Positions 44,056-56,589 are shown, counted from the stretch's first letter. The stretch: 64,000 nt of DNA from Spinacia oleracea (GCF_020520425.1 NC_079490.1:40990723-41054722), one strand, 5' to 3'. Made by a program: numbers and translations. Notes: generated by a model not told the origin, from the letters alone.

Positions 44056-46616
44056 TGTAATACCCCGAAATTTTAAACTTGATTTATTAAAATCAAAAAT
44101 ATTTATTAACTTGATTTCGTTTTAAATAATTACGAATAATCGAATTCCGTTAATTTAAACGTTTTTACGATTTATTTTAAACGATAAATTTATAAACGAA
44201 AATTTATTTATTTTTCGTTAACGATATTTTTATTAAGAATTATTTTAACTAAACATATCTATTTTTAGTAGCTTCCCAAAATAGCAACAAATTCCAGAAT
44301 TTGGCATAATCTTGTGAAATGACCAAAATGCCCTTAAGAACAAAATTTCATTTTCACTTGTTTTTTTTTTCCTGCTCTCCACGTGAACCAGAGGAAGAAG
44401 AAGCTGAGTTCTTCCTTCCTTCTTCTTTTCCCTCAATTCTGGTACATATTCATTGGAGAGTTCAAATTGAACTCTTCCTTTTCTTCCTTTACAAACTCAG
44501 CAACCAGAAACCCAAATTTCTCAAGCCAAAAATCAGAATTGAACATCAAACAAATCTCACTTCCCCTTGTTTCTGTAACTTTAAACCACCACCGCAAACA
44601 CCACTGCAACCACCAGCCACCACTACTGCCACCTCCGTCCAACACCATACAACCACCCCAACCACCGTCGCTCCCCAGAACCACCGCACGCACCACCCCC
44701 TTCCCTCTCCCTCCTCTCGTCACCCTCCCCTTCTCTCCCCTGCTTCCTCCTCCTTCGCCCCACCACACCAACACCACACCACGCACCCCCGCCTCCAGCC
44801 ACCTTCATCCTCTCGTCGACCACCCTCCGCCTCTAAATCTCCGGCGAACCGCCCTCTCTCTTCCCAAAAACCGATCGAAAAACCCCCCAAAACTCCCCTG
44901 CTTGTTCGCCCTCTCGTGCCCTTTCGCTGCCTCCCTCGCCGTTCGGCCACCACCAGTCAATCACCACCATCACCGCCTCACCTCCGGCGCCGCGCCAAAC
45001 CACCGAGCCACCTCCCTCCTCTCCTCTCCTCCTCTTCGTGTTCTCTCCTCTCCTGTTCCGTGTTCTGCTCCCAGAAAACCAAAACCAAATTTTTTGGTTT
45101 TTGGTTATATCCTTTAAAACCCACAATTAAATTGGGCCATCTTAGTTTGGGCTTTTGGGTAAGAAACTCTCTTATTATTTCAGATTTTCAGATTTTCAAA
45201 TTTATTTAGTTCCATGTTTTAATAAATTTTTATGATGAAATGATTTACTAATCAATCGTTATTATTTTCAGGTTTAATTATTGAATATCGATTTCACTAA
45301 TTACTAGCTTTACTTAACAAAATAGAGTTTAAATGATATTTTCATGAAAATCGATTTATAAAATATATGTATGTATTTTGAGTAAAAATTCAATTACTTA
45401 TAATATTTTCTTTAAATTTCGAAACTATATTTTATTAAAATCCATTATTTATAAGTCCATTACTTATAAAATTTCTGATTTATAAAATATTGATTTTATA
45501 ATTATTTATCGATTTAGTACTAATTCAATTATTTACTATTTTGAAAGAAACTGGACTCGGAGCTCAGGACGAACGAACCAACGAAAATCCTTAACAAAAT
45601 CGTGGATGTGAGGTAACGGCTATTGCTAGTACCCGCAATCCCCTTATAATATGATTTATGAAAATATGACGTTATGATTGAATTTATGAATTAAATGTTT
45701 TAACATGTTTTATGGATTGTGGGAATGAATTATGATTTGTTTGAATTATTCTTTATAATATGAGTTGAGTGTTTTCTCATAAAATGATGTTTATATGATG
45801 CCATGAATGAAATGATGTTTTATGGATCCCAGAATCTAAATGATGTTTTATGATCTAAAAAGAGTTATGTTATTTCAACTGAAATACTAAAGCCAAGGCT
45901 TAGTAAAATTACATAAAACATGATAAATGAAAGTGAAAGACCTGGTTTGTCTGGCAGTATATAAACTACCATCTTCCTATCTACCGGTCATGCATGCACC
46001 ACGGACACCTGTCCACCCATGGATCACGAGCCCAGGCTCCCATGGTTTATGAGCCCAGGCTCAGGGCCCAGGCCCATGTTACGATGATGAGCCCAGGCTC
46101 TTATGGGCCCAGGCCCAGTGGAGAATTCCTTCACGGTTCGTACTTGCCGACAACTAGCATATTAAATTGCAAAGTTTATGAATGAATTAAATACGATGTT
46201 TTATTAAATGTTTTACCTATTCTATTCTCCCTGTGTTATTAAATAAAATGAATTGAAATGAATTTACGCTGCTAGAATAGTTCGTTACTGAGTCTTCGGC
46301 TCACCGTTTTTGTTTTCTGTTTTAGGTACTGATGGGGACGATGGACACGAGTAGTGGCGAGGAATTTCACTTTAATATTATCCACCTAGCTTATGCTTAC
46401 AGTTTTAATAGTTTAATAGTTTTAATTAAAGACTTTTAGTAAGTTATGTACTTTCATTTTGGTAATATAAAGAATTATATATATTTTGGAGTATATGATT
46501 GATGTTTGCCTTGTAATTTCCAAAAAGGAAGTTACGGCAGGTAATGTCCCGACCAATTAGGTTAATTCCGCTGCTAATTATGCTATAATTATTGAGTTAG
46601 AGGTCGGGGCGTTACA
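44056..46616 (+). mobile_element. Solo LTR related to the gag-only Gypsy element
   Basis: The ends TGTAATACCCCGAAATTTT and GAGGTCGGGGCGTTACA, and the last 300 bp, match the LTR family of 26271-35370, read on the opposite strand. No internal region is attached. A CCCCC target duplication (44051-44055 and 46617-46621) supports a solo LTR made by recombination between two LTRs. A Pro/Ser-rich open frame at 44319-45209 lies inside the LTR and is not treated as a gene. Confidence 0.85.
46003..46116. repeat. Hairpin array in the solo LTR
   Basis: Perfect short dyads GGACA/TGTCC (46003), GAGCC/GGCTC (46028, 46051, 46089) and GGGCC/GGCCC (46064, 46105) have 2-base loops. They sit at the place corresponding to the array in the younger LTRs but have different stem sequences. 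Confidence 0.8.
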
Positions 46617-46621
46617 CCCCC

Positions 46622-47394
46622 CCTCCCCTTATATGGGCAATGTAATTCTGGAAACCAGCAACTCTACAAAAGGAATTTTTTAAAAGGGAAAAAATAAATA
46701 AAGTACAGCTCATTCAACACACAGCCACAAAAAAAGTTTTTTTAAAGAAAAGGCGGCATGGTTTGATTTTCTGTAAGGGGAAGGTTGTACTATCCCAGGA
46801 AAACAGGAATGTGCACAAGGTGAACCCAAAAAACAGAGTTGCCTTATAAAGCTAATTAAGGGGAAAAAAGACCACAGTTAACAATCCAAGCGATGCCTAA
46901 ACATGTAATCAACCCATTCAAAGAAAATTTAAACCAAGCAAACATTTTTGCAAGCAACTAAACAAAACGAACCTAACTTGATCAACAAAGCAAGAGGATT
47001 AATTAATGGACCACCATTAACAGTTTACAAATGCAATCGAAAAAGAACAAATTCAATCGGATCCGAAACACAAAAACCCGATGTAAGGATGGGAAAAAAA
47101 CAAAAAAAATCATGGATGATAAGAATACAACATACTCCGTACTTGCTAGCAGGCTACTTTCTGGCTGTCGATCAAACCTCCAAACTAACCGGAAATATTT
47201 CAAGCATGTGGAAAGAAATGAATTATTGACCCATTGAAGGATCAATTAGGAATTAGGGTTTGCCTAACTAACCAATTAATCACAGAATAAGCAATTCAAT
47301 TCTTCCCACAGGCCGAAAAGGTTCCGGTCGTTGTAGACGAACACCGACGCCGTACAAAAGGAAAAACGGAGTAAGGGAAAGACCACAAATTATA
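46622..47394. other. Intergenic, nothing recognised
   Basis: No supported gene. Short overlapping frames near 46948-47245 have no recognisable family. Confidence 0.4.
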
Positions 47395-47698
47395 AGGTAC
47401 ACCCGGTTGTATGTAGTTCTACATGCAACATTGGGTCAAAAGCACATATTTTTACGGCTTAAAAGCACATTTACATACTTAAAAAGCACATTAACGATTT
47501 AAAAGCACATATATATTTTTCATTTCCTTTTACTTGCAAAACTTTGCTTTTCATCGGTAACAATGTGCTTTAAAACTGTAAAAAGCGCTTTTAATTTGTA
47601 AATATGTGCTTTTAAACTATAAAAATATGCTTTTGAGAGGTTAAAAGTATAAAATGAATTGGTTGTACGTAGAACTACGTGCAAACCGGGTGTACCTT
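47395..47698. mobile_element. MITE with AAGGTACACCCGGTT ends
   Basis: The left end AAGGTACACCCGGTTGTATG and the inverted right end AAGGTACACCCGGTTTGCAC continue into matching TAGTTCTAC(A/G)T. The body consists of inverted AAAGCACAT / ATGTGCTTTT words. No clear target duplication, so the superfamily is open. Confidence 0.65.
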
Positions 47699-48051
47699 CT
47701 ACCAACTGGGGAAAGACGAATAAACGAACGAAGAAGTAGAGGCAAAAGGAAAAAGAAAAGGAAAACCAGAGGAGAGAGGAATGGAATAAATTAGGAGAAA
47801 GAAACAAATTTCTTAGGAATCAGAAAACAGAAAAGAGAGAAAGTGAAAAAATAAATGTGGAAATATGTAAGCAACAAGGTTTGAACCTTGGTTGATTGAA
47901 CAAGCATTATAGAGCTTGCAAAGGGAAGGAATGCAAAAACTTTCCTTAGGAATAGTGGATTTCATGTATTTGTGACTCAAAACACTATTACTAATCATAG
48001 TGTTCAAAATGTGAGTATTTTAAAGGTTAGAGATTGTAGCGACATGATCCA
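47699..48051. other. Intergenic, nothing recognised
   Basis: Purine-rich stretch (47700-47860) followed by a GGTTTGAACC palindrome near 47878. The palindrome could be a tRNA-like B box remnant, but no A box was found. Confidence 0.35.
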
Positions 48052-48059
48052 AACAAAAC

Positions 48060-49510
48060 TAGGGGTGTGCAAATGCGGGTTCGGTTACCCGTTAGTAATT
48101 TATTTCGGGTATCCGTTAGTTTCGGGTTGTAAGAATGTCGACCCTAAACCGTACCCGCAACTACCGGTACCCACTTTTTCGAATATCGAGTTTTTTCCGG
48201 TCGGTTCGGTCGGGTAATAGTTCAAATTAATTTGTACATATTTAATACTGTAATCGTATTTAGTTGAAGGAAAAAAACCACCTGTGTAAATATGTTTTAA
48301 AATCTCTGATTACATCACTACATCAGAATATCAGATGAGCAGCGTACCAAGTACCAACTGATCTAAGAAGATGAAGAGTAGAAATTTAGAAAATAGTATC
48401 CAACATTAATACATTAACTAAAGCATTAAATTCAACATCAACTAAAACAACTACAACAACAACAAACAAACTGATAACTTTAGCAGCAAAAGGGCAACGA
48501 TCTCCGGCCATAAACATCATACTTGTTCAAGATTTCAATTTCATTGAGAGATGTCTCTACCAAATCTGAAACAAACAGAATAATTACTTTATTAATTAAA
48601 TTGCATAATGACATAAAGAGATAAAAACACTTGAAAGTTGAAGCTATTATACTTAAACAGAGGCCTAAACCGAAATTTCTACCACACAACCTTCCTGACT
48701 TTTGTCTCTTAACAAATCAAATGAATGAAAATTGAAAAGGTCAAATGGATTAGGAGAGAATTCAATTCAAAGCTGATTTGATGAGATCATTGGGTGATTT
48801 GTTAGTATTGTGCGTTTGAATTTTTTGTTACAACTAAAATTGAAGGAAAGCTCGTGATTCATCTCGGTTTAATGGTTTGTAGTCTACAACATTTCTATCT
48901 TAAAATTTATAAAACTCAGAAACAATTGAGATATAAGTGAAAATGAAACAAAATTCAAACAATCAAATAACTTACCAAGATGGATGAAATCGCTGAAGCC
49001 TGAAGGTGGAGCCGTGGAGAACGACGCTTACTCAGTTATACAGATACAGAGTTACTCGCCTAGGGTTTCTCTTTCTCTCTCTTTGTTTTGAGGAAGTTGA
49101 AATGTTGAATGTGAAAAGTGATAACTGAAAGTGTAAAACCCTAATTTTACTTTGTAATTGGAGTATTGGAGTCGGTTGGGCCTATTGGGCTGGAGTAGTA
49201 ATGTAGTATATGAAAATTGAGGGGGAAAATTGAGGGGGAAAATAAAAAAATTTCAATACTGTAAACAAAAATTGATTTGAATAAATGGATAAAAGTGTTT
49301 TTATTTATTTTTTTAATTAAGTTTTATAATTTCGGGTGGTTCGGGTACCCGCTTTTCGGGTCGGTTACCCGCATGTTCGGTTCGGGTTTTTTTTTTAATA
49401 AAAAATCCGACCCTAACCCTATTATTTCGGTTCGATTACCCACTTTTTCGGTTCGGTTTTTTCGGTTTTCGGGTTCGGTTTCGGTTTTCCAGATTTTTTG
49501 CACAGCCCTA
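48060..49510. mobile_element. hAT element derivative
   Basis: The ends TAGGGGTGTGCAAA / TTTGCACAGCCCTA are inverted repeats and an 8-bp target duplication AACAAAAC lies at 48052-48059 and 49511-49518, as in hAT elements. Subterminal regions are dense in GGGTTCGGTTACCCG words in both orientations. On the minus strand, CCATCTTG|GTAAGTT near 48975 looks like the end of a first exon. The element may be a deletion derivative of an autonomous copy; no transposase frame remains. Confidence 0.85.
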
Positions 49511-49589
49511 AACAAAACTCACATAAAGGACTACTTATTTGGTACTTCTACGGCTAGGAGGAGAAAAATAGGAAGTGAAAATCACTATA

Positions 49590-50199
49590 CTTTCTCCATT
49601 TCAAAATGATCTTTACACAATTCATTTTAACCCGTTTTATAATGTTATTTACACTTTGTTTTATGCTACTCCTTCCGTCACAAAATTATAGTCTTATTTT
49701 TTAAATCGGGAGTCCCAAAATTATGGTCTTATTTCTAATTTTGGTTATTAAGGTCCTCACTTTCGCATGTACTATATTAATTAAAAATGCATTGAAAACC
49801 CCACACATGTGCTATATTCCATTTTTCCATGTACTATATTCTCTTTCCCATATACTTTATTCCATTTTTCCATGCAATTCAATTATCAATTGTACTTTAT
49901 TCCACTTTTCTATATACTATATTCCATTTTTCTTAAAATCCGTGTTTTTGGTCAAACGAGACTACAATTATGGGACGGAGGGAGTATGTCATAAAATTAA
50001 CTACCCTACCCTTCTTACCACATTATTTACAATTTCTCACCCACTTTATCTTACTTTATTCATTTTTTCTTACACCCACCCTGCCACCCACTTTTTTACA
50101 CATTTCTCGTTATCTATATTGTATTATATTCAACCAACTTTTCTACTTTTATTTAATAGTTGTGCAAATAGTAACCTAAAGATATTTATGAAACGGAGG
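49590..50199. mobile_element. Stowaway-like MITE interrupted by a second MITE
   Basis: The outer ends CTTTCTCCATTTCAAAATGA and (inverted) CCTCCGTTTCATAAATATC, flanked by TA, enclose the intact MITE 49669-49984. Frames at 49723-50247 are not genes. Confidence 0.65.
49669..49984. mobile_element. Intact MITE, sister of 41340-42006
   Basis: Inverted ends CTCCTTCCGTCACAAAATTAT / ATAATTATGGGACGGAGGGAG type, TA at 49667-49668 and 49985-49986. About 85-90% like the outer MITE at 41340-42006 by eye. Confidence 0.8.
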
Positions 50200-50641
50200 T
50201 ATTATATTAAATGTCCATCACACAAAGTGCAACTAAAGATAATATAATAAGGAGTAAAAACAAATGGTGACAAAAATTAAATAAAGTAAAAATGAGTACA
50301 ACGAAAAGGTAGGTGAAAACGAAAAGTGATTAAAACTTAAGAAAACGGAAGTTTTAACCGAGGTTGATCACCAAAATATAGGCCTATTATCTCCCATCGG
50401 TAGAAATATTTATGTTACTCATTGGTATAGTTTAGGATGTAGTTTGTTCTTGTTATCCTGTCGTATTCAAGTGTTAAGTTGTTATCGAATGTGATACTGA
50501 ATCGAGATAGTTCAAGAAGAATAGACACTAAGAAATATGTTTCCTAAAAAAGTGGTCAAAGAAGTATCTTAAGACTGATGTAGTCTTTCAATGCTTACTT
50601 TCCACCCCGAAATCCACTTTAATTCATCGGAATAACGATTT
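50200..50641. other. Intergenic, nothing recognised
   Basis: AT-rich, no ORF or repeat seen. Confidence 0.4.
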
Positions 50642-50644
50642 TAA

Positions 50645-51032
50645 GGGCGTATTTGAATTTAGGGTAACGCATTTAAGAGTAATAAAAGTCAAATTAGAAA
50701 ACTATGATAATATATTGGAGGTGATAATAGTGGGATGAATTGGGAAGAGAATACGCCAATATTAGTAAGAAGAAAAGAAAAGTAAGGGAGAATAGTTACC
50801 CTCATTATGGGGTTTATACTTGATATATCTTTATAACACATCATTCCACTAAGTTGATTATTACTCTAATTTGGGATAATAGCTTCCCCTTATTCTCTTC
50901 TACTCCCAACACATCAGCACCATTTCTCGTCATAACAATTAACATCACCGGTCCACCACACCATACTCTTTACACCCTTTTTAATTTACCTCAGTTTTCC
51001 TTTTATTAATTATCTCTAATTCAAAGATGCTC
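50645..51032. mobile_element. Tourist-like (PIF/Harbinger) MITE
   Basis: The ends GGGCGTATTTGAATTTAGGG and (inverted) GAGCATCTTTGAATTAGAG, with TAA on both sides (50642-50644 and 51033-51035), fit the 3-bp target duplication of Harbinger elements. Non-coding body of 388 bp. Confidence 0.55.
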
Positions 51033-51035
51033 TAA

Positions 51036-52392
51036 ACGAAGTTACCATTGGTATGATTGACTTTTATCTTGTTAATTTCTTAAGTATGAATTTATAAAGC
51101 GATAAACCAGTTTATCGTAAACAATATGGACAACGCACGAGTATAACCATAGCCTAGGTAACAATAACATATTAACATGGGAGTAACGTAGATGATTGGA
51201 TAATGGAGTGATTGGTACTTTAAAGTGTGGTTGAGAACATGGTAGTAGAAAGGTCCTAGTCCAACAAGGGCCAAGTATTTAGAAACATAAAGATCTTTGT
51301 TAGATATTCTTTTATTAATGTTTTTCCTTATTTTGGACCATTTTAGCTGTATTTTATGGAAAATTGAGGTAAAAAAAGAAAAAAGTTTTAAGGCTAAAAT
51401 TTGGTAATGACCTATTGTTGATGAATGATGATATGAGTAAGAGTGGGTCCCTTACCTGGCTGTAAGTCATCAACGTCAGAGTGTGTGTGAATTGTGAATT
51501 TGTGATCCAACAAGAAGAAGCAGCTAGATTGGCAGATGTCACTATGTGATGGCCCAAAAGATGAACCATTAATTTCTGTGTTTTGAATGTTTTAATACCA
51601 CAAGTTTTTGTAATTTTTTGGGAAAACCAAAAAAGTTACCATTAACGGCAAGAAGTTTTCACTTTTCACAAATGGTATCGACTATTACTCCCTCCTAGAT
51701 CTGGGCATGGATCAGGCTATGTATGCCCACATGTTAAGCCCACTTGCCTCATGTTTTAATGGGCCATGCCTACACAGCCTAAGAAAAGGTCATGTTTTGT
51801 TGTGTCGTATTCGATCTAAATCATTGCACTATAAAGGGTCTCTACACATACACACACAGCCAAATGTTGCATGACATACAAAGTAAATCAAATCATTATT
51901 GTCCATTTGATAATGATAAATTGAACATAATTTGAAACTTCATGTACTATTACGATTTACACCTACTCGATACCCAGTTTAAACTTGGAGTTTCAGGCAA
52001 GGGGTATATCAATATCAGCAGCATATATGAGTTAACAATTACCCTTGATACCTTGATCAATGTCATATCAAAGCTTTAAAGCACACGTTAAACTCGGCTT
52101 CAGTGGAGAAAGCAGTAGCTCGAATTCCAGGCTGTAAACTTGTAATGCTAAGGACAAATGAGCTAAAAAAGATGAAAGATGGCTTCAAGCCAATAATTTC
52201 TTTATCTCAAAACTGGGGAATAGAATAGTGTACATCCACATGATACAATAATGATACAGACAAATTTACCCTACGCCTTTGGCTCATTCGTAGTTTTAAC
52301 CTAACTATTAACTAATGAAGGTGGTAGCTCGTACAACTGAATTCTACTCAGCAACTACAAGTATAAGATGACATATCTATCTATCATAGGCC
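51036..52392 (-). other. Downstream region of the expansin gene
   Basis: The last few hundred bases (about 52050-52392) probably contain the 3' untranslated region of the minus-strand expansin gene. Left of that I see no gene. A short TACTCCCTCC-type MITE-like end occurs near 51690 without a partner. Confidence 0.4.
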
Positions 52393-55300
52393 TCAATCAA
52401 ATTGTTTTCCATCAAAAGTTTGGCCAATTTTCCAACTCTTAGGAGCAACATTGTATGACATGAGAATCGCCCCATCACTCGTAGTTACCTCAAATGAAAG
52501 AGGTTGGTTTTTCAAATTGGCATTCAGTATCCAATTCTGGCCCCAATTCCTTGACATAGGAAGCCATCCAGTTTGTGATCCCTTTACTTTTAGACCAACA
52601 ACATCACCTGCACCTGCAACATTGCTCACCAGAACAGATATAAATACTCCAGATCCATCAATGGCAAACCGAATCCCTCCTTCCTTTCTGCATCTCATCC
52701 TGCTCAAAACCAAACAACCACCAAACACTTCAAAACACTGGATTGAGGAAACACCATTCTCAAAGAGGAGACCACCAACATCTTCCATGCACACAGTATA
52801 AGATACAGTATAAGATGGCATAAGCCCTAGAGAATATACAAGGGACTGCCTACAGCAGAACTGGAAAGAAACACTAAGCATATTCCAATCACAGGATGCA
52901 ACCTTAAGGAGTTCCACAAAACCATACTCAGGGAGTCGGGGGTGTAATTCCAGGATTCAAGAGAGTGCCTCATAAGTCATAACCATAAAGAAAAACTATA
53001 AAGATCATTTTACTATTTTTCTCGTTATCTCTATCACATACTAACCATATGCAATACAACTTTTAGTTACTATGTGTGTGCACCAAGCATTTGAAGGCAA
53101 AAAAACTATTTTTGTCAAATGTAAAAACTTCATTTGAAGCAATCCCGTCTTTAAGGATAGACATCTCCTTCAGGACTTCTACCAAGTCCGAATTACTCAA
53201 CTCTAACCCGAACTTTATTCCAAAATGTTATGTTCCACAAGCAATTGGTGGACAAAAGCTACGCCATGCACCAACCAAACGTCATCAATTTATCGAATCA
53301 CATGTTTCACTAATTTGACACCCTCCTTATTCTTTGCCAGTCGTAAATGAGATGCGCCTCTCCTTTAAATCCTATATCCTCTTAAGTGTATAGTATCATT
53401 CTCCACACTTTTGTTTGCTTTCTCAGCTCAAAAAACCCCAGATAAGTGTTAATTTCAAATAAGCGGTTTTCAGCCTTTCAAGTGAAGAAGTTTCGAGCCG
53501 AGGTCCAAAGGAATGCTACAATCTACATCTTGATCAATTACAATATAGAACATGCAATTGACGACTATAACATCTCATAAATTCCCAACAACCACTCACA
53601 CCAAACTTCTTTTCTCTACCTTAATAAGATGTCCGGGCAACACCTGAATTAATTCAACATTTATCCAACAAACACAACAGTAACATACTACTTGTACTAT
53701 TGTAGCTCCATCCATAAGAAAACAATACTTGTCCCAACCCTTCAAGGTTTAGTATTTGATCCCCCGTAAAAAAAACAAAGATTTAGGATTTAACTATTTA
53801 AGATAATACGAGGTATTAGCCCAATATCCTTGATAACGGTTTATAAGGGGTATGGGTAGCTTGGGTGCTCAGATCACTATCCACTTCAATTTTAGGAAAT
53901 TGATTACTTTTTCAAGCACCCCAACACTTCACACCTTATTATTATTTGGATGAAGTAAAATACAGAGTATTTGATAGATAGCATCCTAATTGACAATTTG
54001 ACACAACGCCCGAAGAATATAGAAGGCCCTGCTCAGAACAGAATAGGAAAAGAAGCACAAAACCCATTCCAGCCAGACGATGCAACCGTAAAGAGTCCCA
54101 TAAAACCATACCCGGGGAGTCAGGATTGATCCAAAAAAGTGCCTAAGTAATAACCATACAGAAAAAACTATAAAGATTTTTACTCATAATCCTTTGTCCA
54201 GTTTTGTATGGAACATGAAATTATCATATACTCATTGGCAATAGAAGTTTTTGTTAACCACGTGTGTGCACCAAGCATACAGGCAAAAAAAACATTTTGG
54301 TCAAATCAATCAAATGTGAAAACTTCATTTGAAGTCTTTGAAGCAAGCCCGTGTTTGTGGATAAACATTTACTTCAGGTATGGCAATCTACCAGGAGTTA
54401 CACTACTGACTTGACTGACTTCTAACTTGGAATTACCCAACCCTAACCCGAAATTTATTCGAAGTCCAGTGTTCCACAAGCAATAGATGGATAAAAGCTA
54501 CACCATATGGCAACCAAATGCCATCAATTCATCCATTCAAATGTGTCACTAATTCCTTATATGTTGCAATATCGAAAATGAGATGCTTATTTTACATCTA
54601 AGGGCTCCTCTCTTTGCAGTATCACTATGCATACATTTGTTTTCTAACTCATCTCAAATAAGGCCAGATAACTGCAACCAAGCTCAATTTAAAGTAATTA
54701 CAAATAAGGGGTTTTCGCTTTTCAGTATTTCAAGTGAAGTAACATAGCCCAAGAAGTTTCGAACTCAGGTTCAAAGAAATTCTACCTTGTACATTCTACA
54801 TCTTGATCAATTACAATATAGCACATGCCAATTGATGACTATAGCATCTCATAAATTCCCAACAACCACACACAAAAGTTTATAAATCGGGTAACACCTG
54901 AATCAATTCAACATACATCAAAATCAAAATTAACACCTGAACAACGCCAACTAGTTTAGTTTGTTAAAGTATTGAGGGCGATGCACATGTACTTCAATGA
55001 GCTAGACCTGTGATTCATTAAAATAAAAATAGCCAAAATAGTAAAAGAGAGAGAATGAAGATTATGTACCTTCGGTATTGAATAGCCATATTACCAGCCT
55101 TCCAAAGGGCGATCTTCTCAAAAGCTTCAATGGGAAGAACAAAATGCTTATTAGGAGGATTACAACGGCCACCACCATCCGCTGTAAATCCATAATTGGG
55201 GGCACAAAAATTAGTAGCAGTAACAAGAATAGATGTACCCGGAATACAATTCCGAAGATCCTCAACACACCGGACTTCATAACAAGCACCGCAGATCTGT

Positions 55301-55578
55301 CCTTTGGAAAACAAAGCAGTACTTAATCCGACAGTCGCTTTACCATACCCGGCTTTGTCGAGATCGCCATACCCGCATGCGCCACCGACAATGTCGCGTG
55401 GGTTAGTACCAGCATAATATGTTGCACGCGCTGACTCCCATTCGGAGATGAGAGGGGAGGGGGTGGATGGTGATGGGTTGTAGTGGGCGGTGGAGAAGGT
55501 GGGGGAGCGGAGGAGAGAGAAAATGAGGAAGAGTGTGTGTGTTGTAGTGATGAGTGGGAGGAGGGAGTGTAATGGCAT
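52393..55578 (-). CDS. EXPA13: Expansin-A, EXPA13-like (two exons)
   Basis: Secreted cell-wall-loosening protein that acts on cellulose/xyloglucan contacts during growth. Exon 1 is 55578-55070 and exon 2 52699-52393. The 2370-bp intron has GTACAT and GAGCAG borders and splits an Arg codon; product 271 residues. A signal peptide (about 1-25) and a short Pro/Ser spacer precede the GH45-like domain (about 47-165) with GGACGYG at 65-71 and the expected Cys pattern. The C-terminal carbohydrate-binding domain has GGIRF, NVAGAGDV, RNWGQNW and a final GQTFDGKQF. The usual HFD motif reads HFV (145-147, KHFVLPIEAFEKIA), which I recall as a feature of the EXPA13 clade. The start at 55578 is the first in-frame ATG and gives the signal peptide. 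Orthology is from remembered motifs; membership of the alpha-expansins is secure. Confidence 0.9.
52850..54915 (-). repeat. Diverged tandem duplication within the expansin intron
   Basis: About 52850-53665 and 54025-54915 align in order. Shared landmarks include GATGCAACC...AAAACCATAC, AAAACTATAAAGAT, GTGTGTGCACCAAGCAT, AAAACTTCATTTGAAG, CATCTTGATCAATTACAATA and CTCATAAATTCCCAACAACC. Many substitutions and indels show the duplication is old. It lies wholly in intron sequence and carries no exon. Confidence 0.85.
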
Positions 55579-55911
55579 TTCGGACAGGAGATAGATTCGG
55601 GAAGAGAGAAGGTCGGAACTGGAAATGCAAAACAAGGAAGGTTACTCGTTTGTGTTTAGTACTCTAGTGTGTTTGTCATTTGGTAGGTTTTTGAACTAGA
55701 TTTCATAAAGTTCATAGTGGAAGATACTTTTGGCTTGGGTGATTGATTTGTACTAAAATCTAAGTAGTGGAATTTGATCACTAATTGATTAATCACTAAT
55801 GACTACTTAATGAGCATATCACACAATGGCTACTAGCTGGTTCAGCAAAACCAACGGTAGCAGTTACTCCTTAGCAGTTAACTAATACACAAATTCTTTT
55901 TATAAGTGTGT
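55579..55911 (-). promoter_or_regulatory. Upstream region of the expansin gene
   Basis: 5' untranslated region and proximal promoter by position. I cannot identify a clear TATA box. Confidence 0.4.
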
Positions 55912-55992
55912 ACAATAAATATTATATGCATAGTAAAGTTAATCCAAAATGCTTAAAAGTTAGCCTTATATATACGTAAAACTTACGGAATA
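55912..55992. repeat. Partial copy of the GTGTACAATAAATATT repeat
   Basis: GTGTGTACAATAAATATTAT followed by AAAATGCTTAAAAGTTAGCC matches the left end of the element at 58772-59068. Confidence 0.6.
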
Positions 55993-56009
55993 TCTTGAAC
56001 ACCTTAGTA

Positions 56010-56340
56010 CGATGGTATGAGCGTCCTTGGTGTCTTGAGATCCGGCCACGTACGGAGCCTGCAAGATGAACTCAGGGCCAGGGGATCCCCGAGGCGGAGC
56101 CTCCGACGATCAAGTCAGTACAATTGATGTATAAATTGTGAGTATTTTGGGGAGAGTGAGAGTATGGTGGTTTCTCTAGGGTTAAAGAATGACCTCTTTT
56201 ACCTCGACGCTCAAGTCAGTACAATTGATGTATAAATTGAGAGTATGGTGGTTTCTCTAGGGTTAAAGAATGACCTCTTTTACCTTGCCTTCTTGAGGGG
56301 TATATATAGTGCCTTGTTGAGCCTTTGAGGCTTTATATGT
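56010..56340. mobile_element. Probable LTR fragment with internal duplication
   Basis: The CCTCCGACGATCAAGTCAGT-type block, TATATATAG and the AGGGTTAAAGAATGACCTC segment look like part of a plant LTR. A 75-95 bp segment is duplicated in tandem (56110-56205 and 56208-56286), with a 20-bp insertion or deletion. Ends were not found. Confidence 0.45.
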
Positions 56341-56589
56341 GATATTGGGCTTGAGTGGGTTTTGTTAGCTTTTGGGCTAAAATGGTATGCCTATTTTAGC
56401 ACCCAAACAGCATGCTCTCCAGACCCACTTCTATTCGAAAAATGGGCTGGGTTTTTGGTTTTGATAACGTCCAAGTAAAAGTCGATTTCAACTTAGAATT
56501 TTATACCTTGGCTCAGATTTTTCCTTCGGATTTTATCCTTGAATCTTTAAGCCACTTAGATTTTAATTTGCACTTGAGACAAACTATCT

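Noticed and set aside
44319..45209. 296-codon Pro/Ser/Thr-rich frame resembling an extensin
   Set aside because: It lies inside a solo LTR, another frame (44383-45117) is open alongside, and there is no repeat motif such as SPPPP in register or signal peptide.
47870..47900. tRNA-like B box GGTTTGAACC
   Set aside because: No A box at the proper distance on either strand, and no cloverleaf could be drawn.
53076..54414. Short plus-strand frames in two similar blocks
   Set aside because: They lie in the expansin intron duplication and are broken differently in the two copies.
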